Positions 15,117-24,300 of a DNA stretch of 34,332 nucleotides are shown piece after piece. The stretch lies in contig NZ_JAUXXP010000089.1 of NCBI RefSeq assembly GCF_030684895.1, positions 1 to 34,332 of the forward strand. Direction: 5' to 3'. Made by a program: the position numbers and the translations under genes. The notes under the pieces were generated by a model that had not been told where the DNA came from, searched no databases, and saw only the letters and a list, made by a program, of their open reading frames with translations. The stretch comes from Pseudomonas sp. GTDB lineage: Bacteria; Pseudomonadota; Gammaproteobacteria; Pseudomonadales; Pseudomonadaceae. The number at the start of each line of letters is the position of its first letter. Position 1 is the stretch's first letter.

Positions 15117-17762
15117 ATGCAAGACCTCGATCCCGTCGAAACCCAGGAATGGCTGGACGCCCTTGAGTCCGTCCTCGATAACGAGGGTGAAGACCGCGCA
15201 CATTACCTGATGACCCGTATGGGCGAGCTGGCCACCCGCAGTGGTTCACAGCTGCCGTATGCGATCACCACGCCCTACCGCAACACCATCCCGCTGACCC
15301 ACGAAGCACGCATGCCTGGCGACCTGTTTATGGAACGCCGCATTCGCTCGCTGGTGCGCTGGAACGCGTTGGCCATGGTAATGCGCACCAACCTGAAAGA
15401 CTCGGACCTGGGCGGCCACATCTCCAGCTTCGCCTCCTCGGCGACCCTGTATGACATCGGCTTCAACTACTTCTTCCAGGCGCCTACCGAGGAGCACGGC
15501 GGCGACCTGATCTTCTTCCAGGGTCACGCCTCGCCCGGCGTTTACGCCCGCGCCTTTATGGAAGGCCGCATCACCGAAGACCAGATGAACAACTTCCGCC
15601 AGGAAGTCGATGGCCAAGGCCTGTCGTCCTATCCGCACCCTTGGTTGATGCCGGACTTCTGGCAGTTCCCGACCGTATCCATGGGCCTGGGCCCGATTCA
15701 GGCGATCTACCAGGCACGTTTTATGAAGTACCTGGAAGCGCGCGGCTTTATCCCGGCCGGCAAGCAGAAGGTCTGGTGCTTTATGGGCGACGGCGAGTGC
15801 GACGAGCCGGAATCCCTCGGCGCGATCTCCCTGGCTGGCCGCGAGAAGCTGGACAACCTGATCTTCGTCATCAACTGCAACCTGCAGCGCCTCGACGGCC
15901 CGGTACGCGGTAACGGCAAGATTATCCAGGAACTCGAAGGCGTGTTCCGTGGCGGTGGCTGGAACGTCAACAAAGTCGTGTGGGGCCGTTTCTGGGACCC
16001 GCTGCTGGCCAAGGACGTCGACGGCATCCTGCAGCGCCGCATGGACGAAGTCATCGACGGCGAATACCAGAATTACAAGGCCAAGGACGGCGCGTTCGTC
16101 CGTGAGCACTTCTTCAACTCGCCGGAACTCAAGGCGATGGTTGCCGATCTGTCCGACGACGAGATCTGGAAGCTCAACCGTGGCGGTCACGACCCGTACA
16201 AGGTCTATGCGGCCTATCACCAGGCGGTCAACCACAAAGAGCAGCCGACCGTGATCCTGGCCAAGACCGTCAAGGGTTATGGCACCGGCGCCGGTGAAGC
16301 TAAGAACACCGCGCACAACACCAAGAAGGTCGATGTCGACAGCCTCAAGCAGTTCCGCGACCGCTTCGACATCCCGGTTAAAGACGACGAGCTGGAAAAC
16401 CTGCCGTTCCTCAAGCCGGAAGAAGGCAGCGCCGAAGCCCGTTACCTGAGCGAACGCCGCGCCGCACTCGGCGGTTTCGTGCCACAACGCCGCGCCAAGA
16501 GCTTCAGCATCCCAACACCGCCGCTGGACACTCTCAAGGCCATCCTCGATGGTTCGGGCGACCGTGAAATCTCCACCACAATGGCTTTCGTGCGCATCCT
16601 CGCGCAGCTGGTCAAGGACAAGGACATCGGCTCGCGCATCGTCCCGATCATCCCGGACGAAGCGCGTACCTTCGGCATGGAAGGCATGTTCCGTCAGCTC
16701 GGTATCTACTCCTCGGTCGGCCAGCTCTACGAGCCGGTGGATAAAGACCAGGTGATGTTCTACCGCGAGGACAAGAAGGGCCAGATTCTCGAAGAAGGCA
16801 TCAACGAAGCTGGCGCCATGAGCTCGTTCATTGCTGCTGGTACTTCGTACTCCAGCCATAACCAGCCGATGCTGCCGTTCTACATCTTCTACTCGATGTT
16901 CGGCTTCCAGCGCATCGGCGACCTGGCCTGGGCCGCTGGCGACAGCCGCACCCGTGGCTTCCTGATCGGCGGCACCGCCGGTCGTACCACGCTGAACGGC
17001 GAAGGCCTGCAGCACGAAGACGGCCACAGCCACATGCTGGCGGCGACCATCCCCAACTGCCGCACCTATGATCCGACCTACGGCTACGAGCTGGCGGTGA
17101 TCATTCAGGACGGCATGAAGAAGATGACCGAGCAGCAGCAGGACGTCTTCTACTACATCACCGTGATGAACGAGTCCTACCAGCAGCCGGCGATGCCGGC
17201 CGGTATCGAGGAAGGTATCATCAAGGGCATGTACCTGCTCGAAGAGGACAAGAAGGAAGCCGCGCACCACGTGCAGCTCCTCGGTTCCGGCACCATCCTG
17301 CGTGAAGTCCGCGAGGCGGCGAAGATCCTGCGTGACGAGTTCAACGTCGCTGCAGATGTATGGAGCGTGACCAGCTTCAACGAACTACGCCGTGATGGCC
17401 TGGCCGTGGAACGTAGCAACCGCCTGCACCCGGGCCAGAAGCCCAAGCAGACCTACGTGGAAGAGTGCCTGAGCGGCCGCAAAGGCCCGGTGATTGCCTC
17501 CACCGACTACATGAAGCTGTTCGCCGAACAGATTCGTCAGTGGGTACCGAGCAAGGAATTCAAGGTGCTGGGCACCGACGGCTTTGGCCGCAGCGACAGC
17601 CGCAAGAAGCTGCGCCACTTCTTTGAAGTGGACCGCAACTGGGTTGTTCTGGCTGCCCTGGAAGCACTCGCCGACCGTGGTGATATCGAACCGAAGGTGG
17701 TGGCCGAGGCCATAGTCCGGTTCGGCATCAACCCGGAAAAACTCAACCCACTGGACTGCTAA
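15117..17762 (+). CDS. aceE: Pyruvate dehydrogenase E1 component, homodimeric type
   Basis: An 881-residue thiamine-diphosphate enzyme that decarboxylates pyruvate and acetylates the lipoyl groups of AceF. The TPP-binding motif is MGDGECDEPES from residue 223, continuing to the conserved NCNLQRLDGPVRGNG near 252-266. The N terminus shows the AceE signature DPVETQEWLDALESV, which in E. coli binds the E2 subunit. The transketolase-like middle domain (PDEARTFGMEGMFRQLG) and the C-terminal domain are complete. Length is close to E. coli AceE (887). GGAG lies 6 bases before the ATG. The stop TAA merges with the ribosome binding site of aceF, 11 bases upstream, so the two are one operon. The upstream gap carries two HexR-like palindromes. 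Confidence 0.97.
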   Translation: MQDLDPVETQEWLDALESVLDNEGEDRAHYLMTRMGELATRSGSQLPYAITTPYRNTIPLTHEARMPGDLFMERRIRSLVRWNALAMVMRTNLKDSDLGGHISSFASSATLYDIGFNYFFQAPTEEHGGDLIFFQGHASPGVYARAFMEGRITEDQMNNFRQEVDGQGLSSYPHPWLMPDFWQFPTVSMGLGPIQAIYQARFMKYLEARGFIPAGKQKVWCFMGDGECDEPESLGAISLAGREKLDNLIFVINCNLQRLDGPVRGNGKIIQELEGVFRGGGWNVNKVVWGRFWDPLLAKDVDGILQRRMDEVIDGEYQNYKAKDGAFVREHFFNSPELKAMVADLSDDEIWKLNRGGHDPYKVYAAYHQAVNHKEQPTVILAKTVKGYGTGAGEAKNTAHNTKKVDVDSLKQFRDRFDIPVKDDELENLPFLKPEEGSAEARYLSERRAALGGFVPQRRAKSFSIPTPPLDTLKAILDGSGDREISTTMAFVRILAQLVKDKDIGSRIVPIIPDEARTFGMEGMFRQLGIYSSVGQLYEPVDKDQVMFYREDKKGQILEEGINEAGAMSSFIAAGTSYSSHNQPMLPFYIFYSMFGFQRIGDLAWAAGDSRTRGFLIGGTAGRTTLNGEGLQHEDGHSHMLAATIPNCRTYDPTYGYELAVIIQDGMKKMTEQQQDVFYYITVMNESYQQPAMPAGIEEGIIKGMYLLEEDKKEAAHHVQLLGSGTILREVREAAKILRDEFNVAADVWSVTSFNELRRDGLAVERSNRLHPGQKPKQTYVEECLSGRKGPVIASTDYMKLFAEQIRQWVPSKEFKVLGTDGFGRSDSRKKLRHFFEVDRNWVVLAALEALADRGDIEPKVVAEAIVRFGINPEKLNPLDC

Positions 17763-17773
17763 GGAGCGAAACG

Positions 17774-19441
17774 ATGAGTGAATTGATTCGCGTACCCGAC
17801 ATCGGTGGTGGTGAGGGTGAAGTAATCGAACTGATGGTCAAGGTCGGTGATCGCATCGAGGCCGATCAGAGCGTGCTGACCCTGGAATCAGACAAGGCCA
17901 GCATGGAAATCCCCGCGCCGAAAGGCGGTGTGGTGAAAAGCCTGAAAGTGAAGCTGGGCGACCGCCTGAAAGAAGGCGACGAACTGTTTGAGCTGGAAGC
18001 CGAAGGCGCTGCCGAAACAGCACCAGCGGCGCCGGCCGCAGCACCGGCAGAAGCACCTAAAACAGCTGCTGCTCCCGCTCCGGCCGCCGCACCTGCGCCA
18101 GCCGCGCAGGCCAGCAGCAGTGTGCAGGACGTGCATGTGCCGGACATCGGCTCGGACGGCAAAGCCAAGGTCATCGAAATCCTGATCAAGGTCGGCGATA
18201 CGGTCGAAGCCGACCAGTCGCTGATCACTCTGGAATCGGACAAGGCCAGCATGGAAATCCCCTCGCCGGCTGCCGGCGTGGTGGAAAGCATCAGCGTCAA
18301 ACTGGAAGACGAAGTCGGCACCGGTGATTTCATCCTCAAGCTGAAAGTCGTTGGCGCCGCTGCAGCTCCAGCTGCCGCCGCAGCGCCAGCACCGGCCGCT
18401 GCACCCGCCAGTGACGTGCACAAGGTTCCGGCCGGCGCGCATCCCGCGGTCGCTGCCGAAGTTGGTGCAATTGCCTCGCTGGCAGCCGCTGCTGCCAACG
18501 TTGCCGCCGCCCCTAAGCGTGACGGCGCCAAGGTGCATGCGGGCCCGGCAGTGCGTCAGCTCGCTCGCGAGTTCGGCGTCGAGCTGTCCGCCGTACCGGG
18601 TACCGGGCCGAAAGGCCGTGTGCTCAAAGAGGACGTGCAGGCTTACGTCAAAACCATGATGCAGAAGGCCAAGGAAGCCCCAGCTGCCGGTGCAACCGGT
18701 GGTGCCGGTATCCCGCCGATCCCAGTGGTGGACTTCAGCAAGTTTGGTGAAATCGAAGAAGTGGCGATGACCCGCCTGATGCAGGTCGGCGCCAACAACC
18801 TGCATCGCAGCTGGCTCAACGTGCCGCACGTGACCCAGTTCGATTCGGCCGATATCACCGAGCTGGAAGCCTTCCGCGTCGCGCAGAAAGCCGTGGCAGA
18901 AAAGGCTGGGGTCAAACTCACTGTGCTGCCGCTGCTGCTAAAGGCCTGCGCCTTCCTGCTCAAGGAACTGCCGGACTTCAACAGCTCACTGGCGCCGAGC
19001 GGCAAAGCCATCATCCGCAAGAAATACGTGCACATCGGCTTTGCTGTGGACACCCCGGATGGCCTGCTGGTCCCGGTGATCAAGAACGTCGATCAGAAGA
19101 GCCTGCTGCAGCTGGCTGCCGAAGCCGCCGCGCTGGCGGAGAAGGCACGCACCAAGAAGCTGTCGGCGGATGACATGCAGGGCGCCTGCTTCACCATCTC
19201 CAGCCTCGGCCACATTGGCGGCACCGGCTTTACGCCGATCGTCAACGCGCCGGAAGTGGCGATTCTCGGTGTCAGCAAGGCCACCATCCAGCCGGTCTGG
19301 GATGGCAAAGTCTTCCAGCCCAAGCTGATGCTGCCGCTGTCGCTGTCCTACGACCACCGGGTGATCAACGGCGCCGCTGCGGCGCGCTTCACCAAGCGCC
19401 TCGGTGACGTACTGGCGGATATCCGCACCCTGCTGCTGTAA
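17774..19441 (+). CDS. aceF: Pyruvate dehydrogenase E2, dihydrolipoamide acetyltransferase
   Basis: A 555-residue core subunit of the pyruvate dehydrogenase complex. It has two lipoyl domains, each with TLESDKASMEIP (lipoylated K41 and K157), joined by Ala/Pro-rich swinging linkers at about 80-118 and 194-214. A peripheral-subunit-binding domain follows at 252-293 (GPAVRQLAREFGVELSAVPG), then an inner acetyltransferase domain ending in SLSYDHRVINGAAAARF. The catalytic motif reads HRVING, not the HRVIDG of E. coli; Azotobacter and Pseudomonas E2 share the Asn, so this is lineage-typical. E. coli AceF has three lipoyl domains. AAGGAG overlaps the aceE stop. A strong terminator follows 37 bases after the stop. 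No E3 (lpd) gene is next to it. Confidence 0.97.
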   Translation: MSELIRVPDIGGGEGEVIELMVKVGDRIEADQSVLTLESDKASMEIPAPKGGVVKSLKVKLGDRLKEGDELFELEAEGAAETAPAAPAAAPAEAPKTAAAPAPAAAPAPAAQASSSVQDVHVPDIGSDGKAKVIEILIKVGDTVEADQSLITLESDKASMEIPSPAAGVVESISVKLEDEVGTGDFILKLKVVGAAAAPAAAAAPAPAAAPASDVHKVPAGAHPAVAAEVGAIASLAAAAANVAAAPKRDGAKVHAGPAVRQLAREFGVELSAVPGTGPKGRVLKEDVQAYVKTMMQKAKEAPAAGATGGAGIPPIPVVDFSKFGEIEEVAMTRLMQVGANNLHRSWLNVPHVTQFDSADITELEAFRVAQKAVAEKAGVKLTVLPLLLKACAFLLKELPDFNSSLAPSGKAIIRKKYVHIGFAVDTPDGLLVPVIKNVDQKSLLQLAAEAAALAEKARTKKLSADDMQGACFTISSLGHIGGTGFTPIVNAPEVAILGVSKATIQPVWDGKVFQPKLMLPLSLSYDHRVINGAAAARFTKRLGDVLADIRTLLL

Positions 19442-19478
19442 CGCACCAACTTTCGAGCAGCCACGCTCGTATCCTCGA

Positions 19479-19506
19479 CCCCGCCCTGTTAGGCGGGGTT
19501 TTTTTT
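19479..19506 (+). terminator. Rho-independent terminator of aceEF
   Basis: CCCCGCC and GGCGGGG form a seven-pair GC stem with a six-base loop (CTGTTA), followed by eight T residues. It lies 37 bases after the aceF stop and is the strongest intrinsic terminator in the window. Confidence 0.93.
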
Positions 19507-19542
19507 AGGTTCTGTACCAAAACTGTGTTGCAGGCTGCTTTT

Positions 19543-19707
19543 GTAGGGTGGGTTAGTGGCGCTGAGGCTTGTGATGGCCGGCACCACGCAATTCGGGCGC
19601 CGCGTAACCCACCATTGCGGTTTGCCGGTAGACCGCCATGGTGGGTTACGGCGCGTTGAAAACCGGTGGTGTTTGCCTGATCCCGGTTCGCGCCTAACCC
19701 ACCCTAC
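19543..19707. repeat. 165-bp palindromic, MITE-like repeat between aceF and chpC
   Basis: The ends are a perfect 14-base inverted repeat, GTAGGGTGGGTTAG (19543-19556) and CTAACCCACCCTAC (19694-19707). Inside lies a second hairpin: GTAACCCACCAT (19604-19615) pairs perfectly with ATGGTGGGTTAC (19638-19649), extended after one mismatch by GCGGT/ACCGC. The core GTGGGTTA thus occurs four times with alternating orientation. There is no transposase and no credible gene inside. No target-site duplication is obvious by eye. Similar GGTGGGTTA palindromes are, as I recall, common intergenic repeats in Pseudomonas and relatives. It fills most of the 373-base gap 19442-19814; the rest (19708-19775) shows nothing I recognise. 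Confidence 0.8.
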
Positions 19708-19775
19708 GTTTTACCGCGTTTCATGCACCGTATCGCTGCTCGGGATGACTCAACACCTACCGGGTACATAACCAT

Positions 19776-19802
19776 AAAAAAACCCGCTAACGCGGGCTTT
19801 TT
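19776..19802 (-). terminator. Bidirectional terminator at the end of the chp operon
   Basis: A CCCGC/GCGGG stem (19783-19787 with 19792-19796) with a TAAC loop. It is flanked by seven A residues on the left, which is the U run for minus-strand transcripts, and by CTTTTT on the right. It begins 12 bases beyond the chpC stop, so it mainly ends the pil-chp operon and could also stop read-through from aceF. Confidence 0.85.
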
Positions 19803-19814
19803 GTTTGTTATCGG

Positions 19815-20285
19815 TCAGATCAACCCGGCATCCGCCAGCTTCTGCTCCAGACCAATCAGGTCCGGGATTTTTAGCACCGCCTCACCAAACTGCACTGCAT
19901 CCAGCTCCAGCGGCGACAGAGCGACATCGGCACGCACCAGCTCGGCACCGACCTTGATCGAACGCGGGATGCCCTGCACCAGCACGGCAATAAATTTCAC
20001 CGCCGGGCGGCCGCCCAGGGCGTTGATCACCGCCACCCGAGAGCCTGGGCTGACGCTGACCTGACCATCCGAGGCAGCCTCGAACGACAACAGCGGCAAG
20101 CGCAGATCACGCCAGGCAATCTGCCCGAGGAACCAGCTGGGCATCCCTTCGCTGACCTGCGGCGCGCGATAAGGGATCAGTTCGGCAACCGCGACGTTGG
20201 GCAGCAGCAGGGTACGGTCAGTCAGCGGCATCAACAGACCGGTAAGGCTGTTGGCGCTGTTCTGCGTGGCGACGGCTTGGCTCAT
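19815..20285 (-). CDS. chpC: CheW-like chemotaxis coupling protein ChpC
   Basis: A 156-residue CheW-domain protein, the last gene of the Pil-Chp operon. In P. aeruginosa ChpC is thought to link additional receptors to ChpA alongside PilI. CheW-like strands are visible: TLLLPNVAVAELIPY near 25, WFLGQIAWRDLRLPLLSFE near 51-69, and VAVINALGG then FIAVLVQGIPRSIKV in the second half. The start at 20285 is chosen because AGGA lies 7 bases upstream; the longer frame to 20444 lies inside chpB and is discarded. It begins 31 bases after chpB and is followed directly by a terminator, so chpD and chpE, which follow it in PAO1, are missing here. Confidence 0.88.
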   Translation of the reverse strand: MSQAVATQNSANSLTGLLMPLTDRTLLLPNVAVAELIPYRAPQVSEGMPSWFLGQIAWRDLRLPLLSFEAASDGQVSVSPGSRVAVINALGGRPAVKFIAVLVQGIPRSIKVGAELVRADVALSPLELDAVQFGEAVLKIPDLIGLEQKLADAGLI

Positions 20286-20316
20286 GGAAATATCCTGTAC
20301 AGGGCACGGCCCCGGA

Positions 20317-21336
20317 TTAACGGCACTGCTCGGCCAGGTGATTGACCAGGGCTTCGGCCAACTCGCGCGGATCGCCGCTAAAGCTGCTGTAGCCGGCTTC
20401 ACGCAGGCTGTCCGGCATACTCGGGCAGGCGCAGCTGTCTGCACGCTGCGTCCAGATCACGCTGCCCTGACGACGCACATAGGCGGCTGCGGCGCTACCG
20501 TCGCTGCCCATGCCACTGAAGGCGATTACACCGCTCAGCGCGCCAAAATGCTGAGCCAGGTTGAGCATCATCTGGTCGATCGACGGGCTGTAGGGTTCTG
20601 GCCAGCCGCGCTCGGCAATCTGCATCTGACCGTCATCGCTGAAGCCCAGCTCATAACTGATCGGCACCACCACCACTTCACCGCAACGCACTGGGTCACC
20701 GTGCCGCGCCGGATTCACATGCCACTGGCTGTGACGCCCCACTGCTTGCGGCAGCGCACTCTCGAAACTCGCATCGATATGCTGGGCATAGACAAAGCCC
20801 ACCGGCAGACCGCCCGGCAAGGCATCGAGAAAGGCTTTTACTGCCGCTGGACCGCCTAAGGACGCTGCCAACAGCCATACCTGACGCGCCGGCTCACCGG
20901 CTACCAGCGGGGTATCCGCCAGCGCAGCTGGCAGATCCAGACGCGATGGGCGCTGCGCTTCAGCCAGCAGGGCTTCCAGGCTCGGGCCAACCGCCTGCGA
21001 CGGATCACCGACCAGCTTCTTCAGCTTGCCGAACAGACGACGTTCCCAGCGCGGGTAGTTTTCTGAATGACGCTCGGGTGCGTGGCCTTCACCAAACAGC
21101 ACCGGGGCCGAGGCGCTTTCCATTAGGCTGTCGACCAGCGGCAAGTCTTCCGACTGGGCCAGGTCAACCAGCCACAGGTCGGTTTCGCAGGCGTTCAGGG
21201 TTTCCTGATCGAGGCGCGCCGGGTCGCTGTTCATCACCACCTGATAGCCGCTACCGGTCAACGCCTGCTGCAGCACATGGCGCTGCAGCGAGGTATCGGC
21301 AATCACTGCGATGCGGGCTGCAGTTTTTTCACTCAT
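20317..21336 (-). CDS. chpB: CheB-like methylesterase ChpB
   Basis: A 339-residue protein whose C-terminal half is a CheB methylesterase that would remove methyl groups from receptor PilJ, opposing PilK. The catalytic triad is visible: S159 in LLAASLGGPAAV, H186 in FVYAQHID and D279 in FSGMGSDGSAA. The N-terminal part (about 1-110) looks like a degenerate receiver domain. It has a candidate phospho-Asp D58 (LWLVDLAQ), but the usual acidic pair near the N terminus is reduced to AD, and the Thr/Ser and Lys positions are not evident. Classical phosphorylation control may therefore be altered. It overlaps chpA by ATGA. Confidence 0.92.
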   Translation of the reverse strand: MSEKTAARIAVIADTSLQRHVLQQALTGSGYQVVMNSDPARLDQETLNACETDLWLVDLAQSEDLPLVDSLMESASAPVLFGEGHAPERHSENYPRWERRLFGKLKKLVGDPSQAVGPSLEALLAEAQRPSRLDLPAALADTPLVAGEPARQVWLLAASLGGPAAVKAFLDALPGGLPVGFVYAQHIDASFESALPQAVGRHSQWHVNPARHGDPVRCGEVVVVPISYELGFSDDGQMQIAERGWPEPYSPSIDQMMLNLAQHFGALSGVIAFSGMGSDGSAAAAYVRRQGSVIWTQRADSCACPSMPDSLREAGYSSFSGDPRELAEALVNHLAEQCR

Positions 21337-24300
21337 GTGCGGTTTACCGGGTGGCGGCCCACCAGTTGCTGAATGGTTTCAAGCAACAAGGACTCCTGAT
21401 AAGGCTTACCAAGGTACTCGTTGACGCCGATGCTCATGGCCCGCTCACGGTGTTTCTCACCGGTACGCGAGGTAATCATGATAATCGGCAGGTCTTTCAG
21501 GCCTTCATCGTGGCGCACCAGGGTTGCCACTTCGAAGCCGTCCATGCGGGGCATTTCGATGTCCAGCAGCATGATGTCGGGCTTGCGTTCCTGCAGCTGC
21601 GAGATGGCATCGACACCGTCCTTGGCGGTCAGTACGTTCATGCCGTTACGCTCGAGCAGACGACTGGTGACCTTGCGCACGGTGACCGAATCGTCGACCA
21701 CCATGACCAGGGTCGGCCGATCCGCTTCGATCTCCGCCGCCGTTGCCGACTGCTTGAGCAGACGCGGCGTTAGCTGGGTAAGCAAATGCGCGTGCAGCAC
21801 GCGAATGGTTGCCAGCAGGTCGAGAATGACCACCACGCGACCGTCACCGAGGATGGTTGCACCGGAAATCCCGTGTACACCGGCGAACTGCGGGCCAAGG
21901 CTCTTCACCACGATCTCCCGCGAACCCGCCAGGGAGTCGACCTGCACGGCTACGGCGTGCTCCTTGGAGCGCACCAGAATCACCGGCAACGGCAAGCTCT
22001 GGCCGACCAGCTTGGGTTGCTGGCCGTTATTCAGCAGGTCGCCCAGGTAGCGCAGTTCATAGCTCTGCCCGGCGTACTCGAAGCGCGGCGCATCCGGCGC
22101 GTAGTAGGCTTCCAGCTCGTACGGGGAAACCCGCACGATACCTTCGATGGTGTTCAACGGAATGGCGTAGAGGTCTTCGCCCGACAGCACCATCAGCGCG
22201 CGGTTGACCGACACGGTAAACGGCAGGCGAATGGTAAAGGTGGTGCCGGTGCCCGGGATCGACTCGATGCTCATCGAGCCGCCGAGCTGTTTGACCTCGG
22301 AATGGACCACGTCCATACCCACGCCACGCCCGGAAATCTGCGTGACCTTCTCAGCGGTAGAGAAACCGGCCTCGAGAATAAACTGCAGCACTTCGTAGTC
22401 GGTGAGGTCGGAGTCGGCGTCCATCAAGCCGCGCTCGATGGCCTTGCGCCGCACCGCTTCCAGGCGAATACCGCCGCCGTCATCGGCCAGGGTCAGGACG
22501 ATATCGCCGCCCTCACGACCCAGCGCCAGACGAATGGTGCCCTGCTCCGGCTTGCCGGCAGCACGGCGCACATCGGCGGCTTCAATACCGTGGTCGACGG
22601 CGTTACGCAGCATGTGTTCCAGCGGCGCGACGATACGTTCGAGTACGGTACGGTCCATCTCGCCATCGGCGTTGCCGACGACGAACTCGACCTGCTTGCC
22701 CAGCTCACCGGAAATCTGCCGCACGATACGGCGCAGGCGCGGTACCAGGCGGTCGAAAGGCACCATGCGCGTACGCATCAGGCCTTCCTGCAGCTCGGAG
22801 TTGACCCGCGCCTGTTGCAGCAACAGGGTTTCCGCATCGCGGTTACGCGCGGCCAGGGTTTCTTTCAGGTCGAGCAAGTCGGAAGCGGACTCGAACAGTG
22901 CGCGCGACAGCTGCTGCAACTGCGAGTGACGGTCCATTTCCAGCGGGTCGAAATCCTCATAGCCCATACGCTCGGCTTCAGCCTCAATACGGCTGAGGAT
23001 CTGCGCCTGGGTTTCAGTATCGAGGCGGCGCAACTGATCACGCACGCGGTCGATGGTGGCTTCCATCTCACTCAGGGTGAAACCGAAGTCACTCACCTGT
23101 TGCTCGACCCGACCCCGGAAAATCGAGGTTTCACCGGCCAGGTTGACCAAGCCTTCAAGCAACTCGGCCGGCACCTTGACCAGCTCCTGCGGCGCACGCC
23201 GCGAGGCCGCTTCCTGCGCAGCTTCTTCAGCGCGGCGCACGAACGGCAGCACCTTGGCCACCAGTTCCTGCGCTGGCATGGCACTGGCTGCAACAATCGG
23301 TGCGCTCAATTCCGGCAGGCGCGGGGCTTGTTCGGCAACTGGCGCAGGCGCTTGCTGGCTCGCCGTATCAGCCACCAGGCTGTCATTCAGACGCTGACGC
23401 AGCGCGTCCAGCTCCTGCTGCAAGCCTTCAAAGCCGGACTGCACATCGACAAACAGGCTCTGCGGCCACGGCGCACCCTGGGCTTGCGCTTCGGTCAGGT
23501 GCTGTTCGAGGCTGTGGGTCAGGTCGCCCAGGCGCTTCTGTCCAGCCAGACGTGCACCACCCTTGAGGGTGTGCAGGATGCGCAGCATATCGTCGATGGC
23601 AGCGCCGTCTTCACGGTCAGCCTCCCAACGGCCGATGGCGACTTCCATGGCTTCCAGCAGGTCATCACCTTCCTCAAGGAAGATGTCGAGGATGTCCGAT
23701 TCGGCATCGTCATCCTGCTGGCTTTCGGCAGCCTTGAGGGCAACCGCAGACGGCATGCTCAGCTGCTCATCCGGGTTGGCGCGAAACCGTTTGATGGTTT
23801 CAATCAGCGCCTCACCGCTCGGTACGCCGCGCTTGCCGCGTACCGCTTCGAGCATCTCGGCCAGGCTGTCGTGACAGGCCTGGAGCAGCGTGAAGAGGTC
23901 CTGGCTGGCGCGCAAACGGCCTTGGCCAAGACCTTCGTAGAGGAATTCCAGCTCGTGGGCCAGGTCACCGATTTCACGGATCTCGGCCATGCGGGCACCA
24001 CCCTTGAGGGTGTGCAGATCGCGCTGCAGCGACTCCAGCTCCAGGCTGTTGTTGACGTCGCCCATCCAGCGTTGCAACGCTGCACCAGCGCTGTCGATGA
24101 TGTCGAAACCTTCCTCAAGGAAGATTTCCACCAGTTCAGGATCACGCTCGTCATCAAATACGGCAGGCGCAGCCACAGAGACCGGAGCGGGAACTGGCTC
24201 TGGCTCTGGCTCTGGCTCTGGCTCAATGTCAGGGGCGACAGCAAATTCGACTTCGCTTTCAGCAGCAGACTCGACCAGTGGTGCCTCGTCGAACTCAATT

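Noticed and set aside
15246..17270. 674-codon open frame antisense to aceE
   Set aside because: It lies entirely opposite a certain gene, has no family motifs, and is explained by high-GC codon bias leaving few stops in that frame.
19340..19380. HRVING in place of HRVIDG in the AceF active site
   Set aside because: The same Asn is found in Azotobacter and Pseudomonas E2 proteins, so it is lineage-typical and not a defect.
19556..19771. 71-codon frame inside the palindromic repeat
   Set aside because: It spans the repeat arms and has no ribosome binding site; the sequence is explained by the inverted repeats.
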